64,000 nucleotides of DNA from positions 93,606 through 157,605 of the forward strand of contig CACJLQ010000001.1 in the NCBI GenBank assembly GCA_902594275.1, given 5' to 3'. Made by a program: the position numbers and the translations under genes. This DNA is from an uncultured Litorivicinus sp. Its GTDB lineage: Bacteria; Pseudomonadota; Gammaproteobacteria; Pseudomonadales; Litorivicinaceae. How positions within the stretch are numbered: the stretch's first letter is position 1; every line of letters starts with the position of its first letter. This document shows, one piece after another, positions 47,330-55,681 of the stretch. The notes under the pieces were generated by a model. That model was not told the origin of the DNA, did not search any database, and saw nothing but the letters and a program-made list of their open reading frames with translations.

Positions 47330-48475
47330 ATGAATGTTTTAATTCTGGGCATAGACGGGTATATCGGTTGGCCTTTAGCAATGTTCTTAACGGAGCGTGG
47401 ATATCGTGTTGTGGGGATTGATAACTATGACCGGCGAAGGATTGCGCGCGAAACTGATAGCGAAGCATTGGTAGAAACACCACTTCTTCAAGAGAGGACC
47501 GATAAATATCTAGGATTTACAGGCTTTGAAATAAAAACTTATCAGGAAGATTGTAAAAATGTTTCAGCCTTGAAAAAAATATTAGAAACAGAGGCCATCG
47601 ACACTATTATTCATTTGGCGGAGCAACCATCTGCTCCTTATTCAATGAAGGATATTGAGAGTGGTTCGTATACTATTGCGAATAATGTCGGTTCAACCTT
47701 TTCGGTCATCCAAGCGGTTATCCAACATAATCCTAAGTGCCATATAATCAAGCTGGGTACAATGGGAGAGTATGGAACTCCTAACATTGATATTGAAGAA
47801 GGTTGGATAGACGTCAACCATAATGGAAGAAGTGATCGCTTCTTGTTCCCGCGACAAGCTTCCTCGCTTTACCACACGACGAAAATAATGGACACAGACC
47901 TGTTGTGGTTTTATTGCAGATCAGCGGGATTAAGGGTCACAGATCTAATGCAAGGGCCAGTCTATGGCTTGGAAGTTTACGGTGCTCCCAATGATCATGC
48001 CTTTTTGCCCAATTTTCACTATGACGACATTTTCGGGACGGTTCTAAATAGATTCGTTTGCCAGGCACTCACGGGTATCCCGCTTACGGTTTACGGCAAC
48101 GGTTCTCAGACGAGAGGCTACATAAATTTGAACGATGCATTACGCTGTATTGAACTGTCAATTCTGAATGCCCCTGGTGAAGGCGAGATGGTGATCAGGA
48201 ATCAGTTTACTCAACTATTCTCGGTAAACAAGTTGGCCGAGATGGTTTTGTCAGCAGCGTCAAAGATTGGTATAGATGCCACTATTAGTCAACTGCCCAA
48301 TCCTAGATTCGAAAAAGAGGACCACTACTACCACGCTAAGAATGACAGTTTTAACGATCTTGGATTACAACCGACCATGCTAGATCAAGAGTTTCTCACC
48401 TCGTTTATGAATACAGTATCAACTTTTTCATCGAGAATAGACCCAAAAAAAGTGATGCCCAGAATAAAGTGGTGA
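47330..48475 (+). CDS. UDP-sulfoquinovose synthase-like SDR (SQD1/SqdB/Agl3 family)
   Basis: A 381-aa extended SDR that closely follows the SQD1 family. LILGIDGYIGWPLAMFL binds NAD. HLAEQPSAPYSM, KLGTMGEYGTPNIDIEEG (catalytic Thr), SLYHTTK (Tyr and Lys), GTVLNRFVCQAL, YGNGSQTRGYI and QLPNPRFEKEDHYYHAK all match family positions. SQD1 converts UDP-glucose and sulfite to UDP-sulfoquinovose. Here the gene lies in a surface-glycan locus, with no SqdX-type lipid synthase visible, so the sulfonated sugar would enter the polysaccharide. A relative with another substrate is possible. Confidence 0.82.
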   Translation: MNVLILGIDGYIGWPLAMFLTERGYRVVGIDNYDRRRIARETDSEALVETPLLQERTDKYLGFTGFEIKTYQEDCKNVSALKKILETEAIDTIIHLAEQPSAPYSMKDIESGSYTIANNVGSTFSVIQAVIQHNPKCHIIKLGTMGEYGTPNIDIEEGWIDVNHNGRSDRFLFPRQASSLYHTTKIMDTDLLWFYCRSAGLRVTDLMQGPVYGLEVYGAPNDHAFLPNFHYDDIFGTVLNRFVCQALTGIPLTVYGNGSQTRGYINLNDALRCIELSILNAPGEGEMVIRNQFTQLFSVNKLAEMVLSAASKIGIDATISQLPNPRFEKEDHYYHAKNDSFNDLGLQPTMLDQEFLTSFMNTVSTFSSRIDPKKVMPRIKW

Positions 48476-48480
48476 ACTAG

Positions 48481-49497
48481 TTGATTGACGATAGCATCAA
48501 GCGTTTCTATTCAGGGAAAAAAGTAGTAGTTACCGGTGGTTGTGGTGCCATAGGTAAGGTTCTTGTCAAATACCTCTTATGTCATTGTGAGCCGAGATTG
48601 GTCATTTCATTTGACCAAGACGAATCCGGTCTTTTTTATCAAATGAATACGATATGTGATGCACGATTTGAAGTGTATTTCGGTGACGTACGTAGTAACG
48701 AAGATTTAAGAAACGCATTTCAAGGAGCTGATTGCGTTTTTCATTTGGCAGCATCGAAAAACGTTCCTATTGGTGAAATCTCCCCGCTAGCTTGTATAAG
48801 CGTAAATGTAGCTGGTACAACCAATGTAATAACTGCCTCGAAAGAGGCTGGGGTTGAAGTGGTAGTTTTGTCATCATCTGACAAAGCAGTTAATCCAGTG
48901 GGAGTCATGGGTGCGACAAAGTTGCTGTGCGAAAGGCTGTTTATAGCTTCCCCTTCAGAAAACGGAATGAAGGCTGTTACTACCCGATTCGGAAATGTTT
49001 TATGGACAAGTGGATCCGTAGCAACGGTTTTCGAAAAGCAAGCAAAAGCGGCGGAACACTTGACCCTCACTAGTCCGGCCATGAGTAGGTTCATGATGAC
49101 TGCCAACGACGCTATTGAATTGCTTTTGGAAACTGGGTGTGAAGGATTGTCAGGCGAGATATTCATAGCCCGAATGCCCTCTGTAAATCTTGAGATTTTC
49201 GCTGAAGCTTTTTGCTTATTTTCTTCGCAAATGGGGTGGTCTGATTTAGATAAAATTCAATTTAAGATTACGGGATCAAAGTATTCCGAAAAAATGCATG
49301 AAGAGCTGATGTATGAGTTTGAAGTGAGTAATTCCTGTGAATATGATAAATACTTTATAGTAAATCGTAATTCAGAAAGAGATTCGAAGAGTAAATCAAT
49401 ACGACCAAATCGTACTTATTCGTCTGCAACGGAAAAACCCCTTGGAGTCCAGACTACGTTGGAATTGATAAAGAGAGCATTTTTTGAAATCCAGTAG
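48481..49497 (+). CDS. CapD/PseB-type NDP-sugar 4,6-dehydratase, soluble form
   Basis: A 338-aa SDR without membrane helices. VTGGCGAIGKVLVKYL binds the cofactor. HLAASKNVPIGE and LSSSDKAVNPVGVMGATKLL follow, the latter with the Asp-Lys pair and Met in place of the catalytic Tyr, as in CapD/WbpM. TRFGNVLWTSGSV and GSKYSEKMHEELM match the C-terminal family motifs. The substrate is probably UDP-GlcNAc or a related UDP-sugar. TTG at 48481 follows the previous stop by five bases. Its product may enter the nonulosonate route, as PseB or LegB products do. Confidence 0.82.
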   Translation: MIDDSIKRFYSGKKVVVTGGCGAIGKVLVKYLLCHCEPRLVISFDQDESGLFYQMNTICDARFEVYFGDVRSNEDLRNAFQGADCVFHLAASKNVPIGEISPLACISVNVAGTTNVITASKEAGVEVVVLSSSDKAVNPVGVMGATKLLCERLFIASPSENGMKAVTTRFGNVLWTSGSVATVFEKQAKAAEHLTLTSPAMSRFMMTANDAIELLLETGCEGLSGEIFIARMPSVNLEIFAEAFCLFSSQMGWSDLDKIQFKITGSKYSEKMHEELMYEFEVSNSCEYDKYFIVNRNSERDSKSKSIRPNRTYSSATEKPLGVQTTLELIKRAFFEIQ

Positions 49498-50506
49498 TCC
49501 GAAACAGAAGCTCTGCTGGCTCATTACGGGTGGGCTGGGGTTTATCGGAACAAACTTAATCATGGAGCTTATGAATCTTCCCAATGCAGTAGATATCATC
49601 GTTCTCGATAATGCTGATGAGGATACACGAGTTCGATTTCATGAAAATTTGAAGCACTGCTGCGGGTCGAAGCTAGAAAAAGCGTCTATAACACACATTC
49701 ACGGAGATGTGAGTGAAGAGTCAGTTTGGGAAGGAATATCAAAAGTCCGGAACATCGATTACTTGGTTCATCTGGCTGCTAACACGGGGGTGCAGCCTTC
49801 ATTTTTAGATCCACATCGTGATGCTATAGTAAATATCATCGGTTCGGTTTACGCACTAGAATTTTCTAGACGCTCTGGTGTTAAACTCGCGATATTTGCA
49901 TCCTCAAGTGCCCCTCTTGGAAGCGCAGAACCACCGTTTAGCGAGCAGACAATGGGAGGGGAGCCATTGTCCCCTTACGGTGTATCTAAGGCTGCGATGG
50001 AGCATTATTGCCATGTTTATCAAACCACGTACGGACTTAACGTGGTGGCCTTGCGTTTTTCAAATGTCTACGGATTATTCAGTTCCCATAAAACTAGTAT
50101 TGTTGCAAGAACGATTAATCGTATCTTAGATAATCGAATGATTGAGATATTTGGGTCTGGATTCCAAACCCGAGATTTTTTATTTGCTAGCGATCTAGCC
50201 AAGGCAATAGTTGCTATGCAAGAAAAAATTTCGACGGATCCGGGTTTTAGATTACGTTGGTTGTATCAGCTAGGAACGGGGGCCGAGGTTTCGATTTTAA
50301 ATTTAGTTGGATTTTTACAAACCATTTCATATGAAATTCTCGGCAGAGAACCAGCTGTATTATTTAAAAAATCACTTGTTGGTGAGATAGAGCGCGCTGT
50401 AAGCGATATTTCTCTGTTCTCAGCCGATTTCGATTGGAGACCAGAGCATCATTTAAAAGACGGACTTTCGATCACATTTAAACACCTACTGTCGAGTAGA
50501 TCATGA
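49484..50506 (+). CDS. NAD-dependent sugar epimerase/dehydratase
   Basis: A 340-aa extended SDR of the GalE/WbpP type. ITGGLGFIGTNLIMEL, HLAANTGVQPSFLDP, ASSSAPLG and SPYGVSKAAMEHY (catalytic Tyr and Lys) are present, with GFQTRDFLFASDLAKAI later. It likely epimerises a UDP-HexNAc or uronic acid at C4, or decarboxylates it. It starts at TTG 49484 inside the end of the dehydratase gene, with AGAGAG upstream, and overlaps the dehydrogenase by four bases. Confidence 0.8.
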   Translation: MKSSSPKQKLCWLITGGLGFIGTNLIMELMNLPNAVDIIVLDNADEDTRVRFHENLKHCCGSKLEKASITHIHGDVSEESVWEGISKVRNIDYLVHLAANTGVQPSFLDPHRDAIVNIIGSVYALEFSRRSGVKLAIFASSSAPLGSAEPPFSEQTMGGEPLSPYGVSKAAMEHYCHVYQTTYGLNVVALRFSNVYGLFSSHKTSIVARTINRILDNRMIEIFGSGFQTRDFLFASDLAKAIVAMQEKISTDPGFRLRWLYQLGTGAEVSILNLVGFLQTISYEILGREPAVLFKKSLVGEIERAVSDISLFSADFDWRPEHHLKDGLSITFKHLLSSRS

Positions 50507-51783
50507 TTACTGCGAGTGTATCCAATTTTGTGGTTGGCGTCATCGGACTTGGATATGTTGGTTTACCCCTTGCGATCGCTATTCAGAAAAAATATATAAC
50601 GATCGGGTTTGATATTGATTCTAATAGAATAGAAGAGCTGGACAATGGTTATGATCGTACCGGTGAGATCTTGTCAAGTGAGTTACTAATTGCTAACAAT
50701 ATTGAATTTACAGATGAGTCGTCTGTTTTAGCTCGGTGTAATTTTTATATCGTTACCGTTCCAACGCCAATTTTGAGTAACAATGATCCGGATTTAGGTC
50801 CCCTAGAGGCAGCGTGTTCGTTAGTAGGTAACTACCTGAATCAAAACGATATCGTAGTCTTCGAGTCGACCGTATATCCTGGTGTGACGGAGGATTTTTG
50901 CGCGCCAATTTTAGAAAAAGTTTCCGGGCTTCGAAAATCCCAAGATTTCGGCTTAGGGTATAGTCCAGAACGAATTAACCCAGGAGATAGAACACACGAT
51001 ATTTCTTCGATCATTAAAATTACAAGTGGTTGCTGCAAAGAGGTCGCCGACAAAGTCGACCGTCTATATGGCTCTGTGATCGATGCTGGCACACATAAGG
51101 CTAGTTCTATTAAAGTGGCCGAGACTGCAAAAGTTATCGAAAACACGCAAAGAGATGTAAATATAGCTTTGATGAATGAGGTGAGCCTGGTTTGTGATCG
51201 TTTAGGAATTGATACCCACGAGGTACTTGAGGCCTCAGGGACCAAATGGAATTTCTTGAATTTTAGACCTGGTCTTGTCGGCGGACATTGTATAGGCGTG
51301 GATCCCTATTATTTATCTTTTTTAGCCCGTTCTATCGGAATAAACCCTAGGATGATCGATGTCGGAAGAGAAATAAATGACTCAATGTCGTTTTATGTGT
51401 TGTCTAAGTTGAGTGACCGTTTGACTGACCATTCCTTGGGCTTGAGCGGGGCATCCATTCTCATCATGGGTGTGACCTTTAAAGAGAATTGTCCTGATAC
51501 AAGAAACTCAAAGGTGTTTGATATTATCGAGGAATTGCTAGTCTCAAACGTGAATCTGACATTATATGATCCGGTCGCTCCAGTACTTTCTAAGGAATAC
51601 GAAAATTTACGAACCGAATCCATCCAATTCAATGCGCGATATGACGCTATTTTAATATGCGTCGCTCATGATGCTTTCAAGAAAATTAATCCAAATCAAC
51701 TTGCTACTTTAGTTGCGTCAAAAAGGTTAATACTCGACTTGAAAGCTTGCTATAGAGAAGAAACCGAGTTCTTCAGGTTGTAA
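50503..51783 (+). CDS. UDP-N-acetylhexosamine dehydrogenase (WbpO/TviB/WbpA-type)
   Basis: A 426-aa UDP-sugar 6-dehydrogenase. VGVIGLGYVGLPLAIAI is the NAD site. VTVPTP, FESTVYPGVTED, GYSPERINPGDR, AETAKVIENTQRDVNIAL (Lys and Asn), LVGGHCIGVDPYYL (catalytic Cys) and GVTFKENCPDTRNSK are all conserved. It oxidises C6 of a UDP-HexNAc to the uronic acid, as in Vi antigen and Pseudomonas O-antigen synthesis. This uronate is a natural target for the AsnB-like amidotransferases in the locus. ATG overlaps the epimerase stop (ATGA). Confidence 0.92.
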   Translation: MITASVSNFVVGVIGLGYVGLPLAIAIQKKYITIGFDIDSNRIEELDNGYDRTGEILSSELLIANNIEFTDESSVLARCNFYIVTVPTPILSNNDPDLGPLEAACSLVGNYLNQNDIVVFESTVYPGVTEDFCAPILEKVSGLRKSQDFGLGYSPERINPGDRTHDISSIIKITSGCCKEVADKVDRLYGSVIDAGTHKASSIKVAETAKVIENTQRDVNIALMNEVSLVCDRLGIDTHEVLEASGTKWNFLNFRPGLVGGHCIGVDPYYLSFLARSIGINPRMIDVGREINDSMSFYVLSKLSDRLTDHSLGLSGASILIMGVTFKENCPDTRNSKVFDIIEELLVSNVNLTLYDPVAPVLSKEYENLRTESIQFNARYDAILICVAHDAFKKINPNQLATLVASKRLILDLKACYREETEFFRL

Positions 51784-51785
51784 GC

Positions 51786-53534
51786 ATGTTACAAAACCTC
51801 GTTCTTTTAATGTCTTATGTTGATTTGAAGTCGCGGATATTGATTTTTCTTCTTGTAGTAATGACCTTCCTGTCGGCGTTCGCGGAATTAGTTTCCATTG
51901 GAGCAATAATACCTTTCCTAACAGTATTATCTGATCCAAGCATCCTGATCTCAAATCTTTATATTCTAAAATTTATTTCCTTGGCGGAATTTTCCGATCG
52001 AGAAATTATCTTATTCACTGGATTATTTTTTTGCTCTGCTGTAGTGATCACAACTATTTTTAGAATGGCTTTATTTTTTTTGCAATTGCTGGTTTCGAGG
52101 CAAATTGGTAGGTGCTTTAGTAATAGAATTTTTCATAATATTTTACGCCAGCCGTTGGAATTTCATCAGCAAACCAATTCCGCAAACCTTAACGCATTGG
52201 TAATTAAAGAAGTCGATCGCGTAATCGTTAAATATGTGAACCCGAGTATAATCTTCGCTTCCTCTGGTCTGATATTAACTGTGATAGTAGTAGCGCTGAC
52301 CTTTGTTAGTCTCGAGGTTTCTCTGATTTTGATAGGCGGAATCAGTTGTTTTTATGTATTGATGAATGTTTTGTCTAAATCCGCGTTATCGGCTTCAAGC
52401 AGCATGATACATACCCAGCAGAGCAAGGTGATCCGTGTACTAAATGAATCTCTTGGACTAATTAGAGATATATTAATCAGAGGCGATCAGATCAGGTCCG
52501 AGTATCTGAGTCGCTTCGAATATTCGGATTGGGAGGTACGCAAAGCTGGTGCTTATGTTGAGTTGATCGGTATGGCACCCAGATTTCTGATCGAAGCGAT
52601 CGGAGTGTTACTGATCGTAAGTGTCGCGATGCATCACGTCCTTCAGTTAGACAAAGATCTGGGATCTATCCTTCCGATTCTTGGTGCCTTTGCGTTGGGA
52701 GCGCAACGATTGTTACCTTTGGCGCAGACCATGTATGCACACTTCGTATCAATGAAAGGGCATGTTGATGATGTCAGGTCTGTTTTACATCATATGTCGC
52801 TGCGTCCAGAATTTCTAAACGACAAATGTTCCCAGCAAAAAATCTTCTGTTCGAAAATAGATTCCGTTGAACTGGTGAACGTTTCGTTTAGCTATTCACG
52901 TCAGGAATCTGTTTTATCAAATGTCAACGTCAAAATGCCGATTAATTGTTGTGTTGGAGTCACCGGCCTAAGTGGCGCTGGCAAATCAACATTTGCGGAT
53001 ATAGTAATGGGCTTAGTCAAACCTCAACATGGAGAGTTACTCGTTAATAATTTGCCTGTTTGGGACCATAACGTTGAAGAGTGGCGTTCAAATATTTCGC
53101 ACGTTCCACAGAAAGATTTTTTCTTAGACGCTTCGGTTCGAGAAAACATAATAGGTTCTGATCGAGATATTGAATTTGATGAATTAAAATTTGAGAACGC
53201 ATGCAATGTGTCGGGTGTATCACAAATGCTTTCAAACAGGCCATTGGGCCTCGAGGCTCATATGGGCGAAAACGCGACTTTTTTTTCCGGAGGGCAACGA
53301 CAAAGAATCGGTTTGGCCCGTGCTATTTACCAACAAAAGCCGGTGTTAGTTCTTGATGAAGCGATGAGCGCTCTTGACTATGAAAGTGAGAGAAAAATAA
53401 TCAGCGGGCTCAAAAATCTGCCATATGGCCCGCTTGTGATCATAATTTCTCATCGTCAAGAATTATTATCGCATTGTGATTATATCCTAGAAGTAACCGG
53501 TGGAACCGCTCGAGTGCGCTTAAGCGATGGATAG
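51786..53534 (+). CDS. ABC transporter, PglK/MsbA-like lipid-linked glycan flippase
   Basis: A 582-aa half-transporter with an N-terminal six-helix domain (about residues 1-320) and a C-terminal ATPase domain. Walker A GLSGAGKST, signature FFSGGQRQRIGLARA and Walker B VLVLDEAMSALD are intact, and ISHR is the switch His. It resembles PglK, which flips undecaprenyl-linked heptasaccharide. It is a second possible flippase next to the MurJ-like protein at 36460. It overlaps the next glycosyltransferase gene by eight bases. Confidence 0.88.
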   Translation: MLQNLVLLMSYVDLKSRILIFLLVVMTFLSAFAELVSIGAIIPFLTVLSDPSILISNLYILKFISLAEFSDREIILFTGLFFCSAVVITTIFRMALFFLQLLVSRQIGRCFSNRIFHNILRQPLEFHQQTNSANLNALVIKEVDRVIVKYVNPSIIFASSGLILTVIVVALTFVSLEVSLILIGGISCFYVLMNVLSKSALSASSSMIHTQQSKVIRVLNESLGLIRDILIRGDQIRSEYLSRFEYSDWEVRKAGAYVELIGMAPRFLIEAIGVLLIVSVAMHHVLQLDKDLGSILPILGAFALGAQRLLPLAQTMYAHFVSMKGHVDDVRSVLHHMSLRPEFLNDKCSQQKIFCSKIDSVELVNVSFSYSRQESVLSNVNVKMPINCCVGVTGLSGAGKSTFADIVMGLVKPQHGELLVNNLPVWDHNVEEWRSNISHVPQKDFFLDASVRENIIGSDRDIEFDELKFENACNVSGVSQMLSNRPLGLEAHMGENATFFSGGQRQRIGLARAIYQQKPVLVLDEAMSALDYESERKIISGLKNLPYGPLVIIISHRQELLSHCDYILEVTGGTARVRLSDG

Positions 53535-54705
53535 AAAAAAAATTCTTATCCTTACCGATATATATCCGCGAACTTCCTCGGATTATCGCGGTATATTTGT
53601 AGAAAGTATCGCTCATTGTATTCATTCAAAGGCGGTACAGGTTGACGTTGTCAATGTCAATCTCGTCCCATTATCGCAAGCGAAGTTATCCCGACTCTAC
53701 TTCTCAAGAAATAGAAAAAATGGACAAAATATAATTTGGATCGGAGCTTTCAGCATTTGGCCGAAATCTTCCTATGTTTTTTCCACAATACATCTAGTTC
53801 TTTCTCTAATTGCGCTAGCACTGTTACATACAAAGTATGATCTAATCCATGCTCACAACGGTCTTTTTTCTGGCAATTCAGCGCGCTTGATTGGAGAGAT
53901 TTTTGGCATACCGTTTGTCTTAACTGAGCATCGAAAGTCATATCCTCAATTTATAAAACCGGATGAATTAAAAATTTACGGAAAAGTGCTAAAGGCAGCC
54001 GATAGAATATTATTACCATCTGAATCATTTCGGCGAGAATTTTGTACAATCTTTCCTTATGCCAAACCTAAAGCAATATTTTTTCCTAACATTCTTAGTA
54101 GTATTTTCACATGGCCATTGGATAGCGATAAATCCAAATCAGTTGTTGGCCCTGTGAAAATTCTTTTTGTGGGAAATCTAATTGACATGAAAGGGCCCCA
54201 GTTTGTGTACGATGGCTGTCGAGAATTTTTGGGTATGGTTGAGAATCCTCCGGATATTGAGCTGAGCTTCGTGGGGGTAGGAGCACTTAGTGTAAATTTG
54301 AAAAAAAAACTTACAACCAGCATCAATGATCGACTTGTAGTACGTTTCGCTGGGGCATTGGATCATAATACTCTTCGACTCGAATATGATGCCGCGACTC
54401 TAGTGTGCATACCGTCGAAAAGTGAAACATTCGGTTGTGCCTTGGTTGAGTCGATTTCACAGGGCACACCAGTGATTGCCATAAAAGGGTCCGGAGGTCC
54501 GGATGATTTTGTGAATAACGAAAATGGGCTTCTGGTTGACAGGGACGCAGGTGCTATCGCATTAGGTATCATAAATATGTTAGAACGTATACGAGAAGAA
54601 AAATACAAGAGCAATACTATGCGGAAATCAATCGATGTATACCTTAACGAGAATAATTATAGAAAACTTTTTTTTGAAAATGTACTGCAACAGTACGAGG
54701 CATAG
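53527..54705 (+). CDS. Family 4 glycosyltransferase
   Basis: A 392-aa GT-B enzyme. The N terminus reads ILILTDIYPRTSSDYRGIFVE, and DLIHAHNGLFSGNSARLI and FVLTEHRKSY form the acceptor domain. The donor domain has KILFVGNLIDMKGPQFVYDG and IPSKSETFGCALVESISQGTPVIAIKGSGGP with the E-x7-E element. The sugar is unknown. ATG at 53527 overlaps the ABC transporter stop. Confidence 0.85.
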   Translation: MDRKKILILTDIYPRTSSDYRGIFVESIAHCIHSKAVQVDVVNVNLVPLSQAKLSRLYFSRNRKNGQNIIWIGAFSIWPKSSYVFSTIHLVLSLIALALLHTKYDLIHAHNGLFSGNSARLIGEIFGIPFVLTEHRKSYPQFIKPDELKIYGKVLKAADRILLPSESFRREFCTIFPYAKPKAIFFPNILSSIFTWPLDSDKSKSVVGPVKILFVGNLIDMKGPQFVYDGCREFLGMVENPPDIELSFVGVGALSVNLKKKLTTSINDRLVVRFAGALDHNTLRLEYDAATLVCIPSKSETFGCALVESISQGTPVIAIKGSGGPDDFVNNENGLLVDRDAGAIALGIINMLERIREEKYKSNTMRKSIDVYLNENNYRKLFFENVLQQYEA

Positions 54706-55681
54706 AAAATTATTTATAACCACCTCTTTATTTCAGACCGCGTGTATCTCTAGCATTGTTCAAAGATTTCAATTTAAAAGGATTATAATTGTTAGATTAA
54801 ATTGTTCGGAAATCCCTAACGTTTTTGATCAGTTACCGAAAATAGACAACCGAACCGAGACAACCGTTATCGATCTTGATTTGGAAAAAAATTATTATGA
54901 AACAGCTTTTGTCTTCGAAATATTGATTTTTTTTTCAAAATTGCTAATCGACGAAGTCTGCGTTGCTTCTCTCAATAATCAATACGTTGAATTCGTTGCG
55001 AATGGGTTTCGTCGAAAAACACGAGTAAGTATATTCGACGATGGCACCATGGCCTTTTTCTTCGAGTCGATCCTTAGAAAAAAGAAAAAAGGTATAAATA
55101 ATTTATTTTTTACCTTTTATCGACGGGTGATGAAGAGAGATATACCCATAGATTTTGCAAGTCCAACCAACATGCGTCTTTATTCGTTTTTGCCAATTGA
55201 GTTTTGGGATATAAACAGATCGCTAGAAAAGGTTTTTTTTAAATATAAGTTATCATTTGAACCCTGGGAGGCTTTTTGCCCTATGGGCAAGAAAGTGAGA
55301 TTTCTTTTAGGGGTCAACACTTATAGCGGTGGAGATGCGTTTGACGAATCTGACTTGCTCATCTATCGCTTTTTGATTAATCGCCTTAAAACTCACTTGG
55401 TGGTCCCGCATCCGAAATCGCCAACACTTGATAACATACTCGTTCTAAAAAACGGAATTCTAATTGAACAACTGGTTGTGATGTTGTTACGGCAAGGTTT
55501 TCGCGTAGATATAATCGGACAACAGTCCACAGTATTTTGGTCTTTGGAAAGGCATGTGAATCTGAAGACATTTATAATACCGTCACGTGGACTTCGAAGC
55601 TTAGATGCTCTTCCGAACATTTTATCTCACCATGGTGTAGGCTTGAGCTCTGTTTCGGAATATATGTATGCAGAAAAGTAG
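54680..55681 (+). CDS. Putative bacterial sialyltransferase-like (nonulosonate) transferase
   Basis: A 333-aa AT-rich protein without an obvious close family. Three features fit bacterial sialyltransferases of the GT52/polysialyltransferase type: an acidic DDG motif (SIFDDGTMAFFFE, about residue 120), an HP motif (HLVVPHPKSP, about residue 235) and a Ser-Ser pair near the C terminus (GVGLSSVSEY). In known enzymes the acidic motif is the general base and HP binds CMP-sugar. NeuB and cytidylyltransferase genes upstream make a CMP-nonulosonate donor likely. ATG at 54680 gives a compact N terminus (KLFITTSLFQTA after a short lead); ATG at 54635 is possible. Confidence 0.55.
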   Translation: MYCNSTRHRKLFITTSLFQTACISSIVQRFQFKRIIIVRLNCSEIPNVFDQLPKIDNRTETTVIDLDLEKNYYETAFVFEILIFFSKLLIDEVCVASLNNQYVEFVANGFRRKTRVSIFDDGTMAFFFESILRKKKKGINNLFFTFYRRVMKRDIPIDFASPTNMRLYSFLPIEFWDINRSLEKVFFKYKLSFEPWEAFCPMGKKVRFLLGVNTYSGGDAFDESDLLIYRFLINRLKTHLVVPHPKSPTLDNILVLKNGILIEQLVVMLLRQGFRVDIIGQQSTVFWSLERHVNLKTFIIPSRGLRSLDALPNILSHHGVGLSSVSEYMYAEK

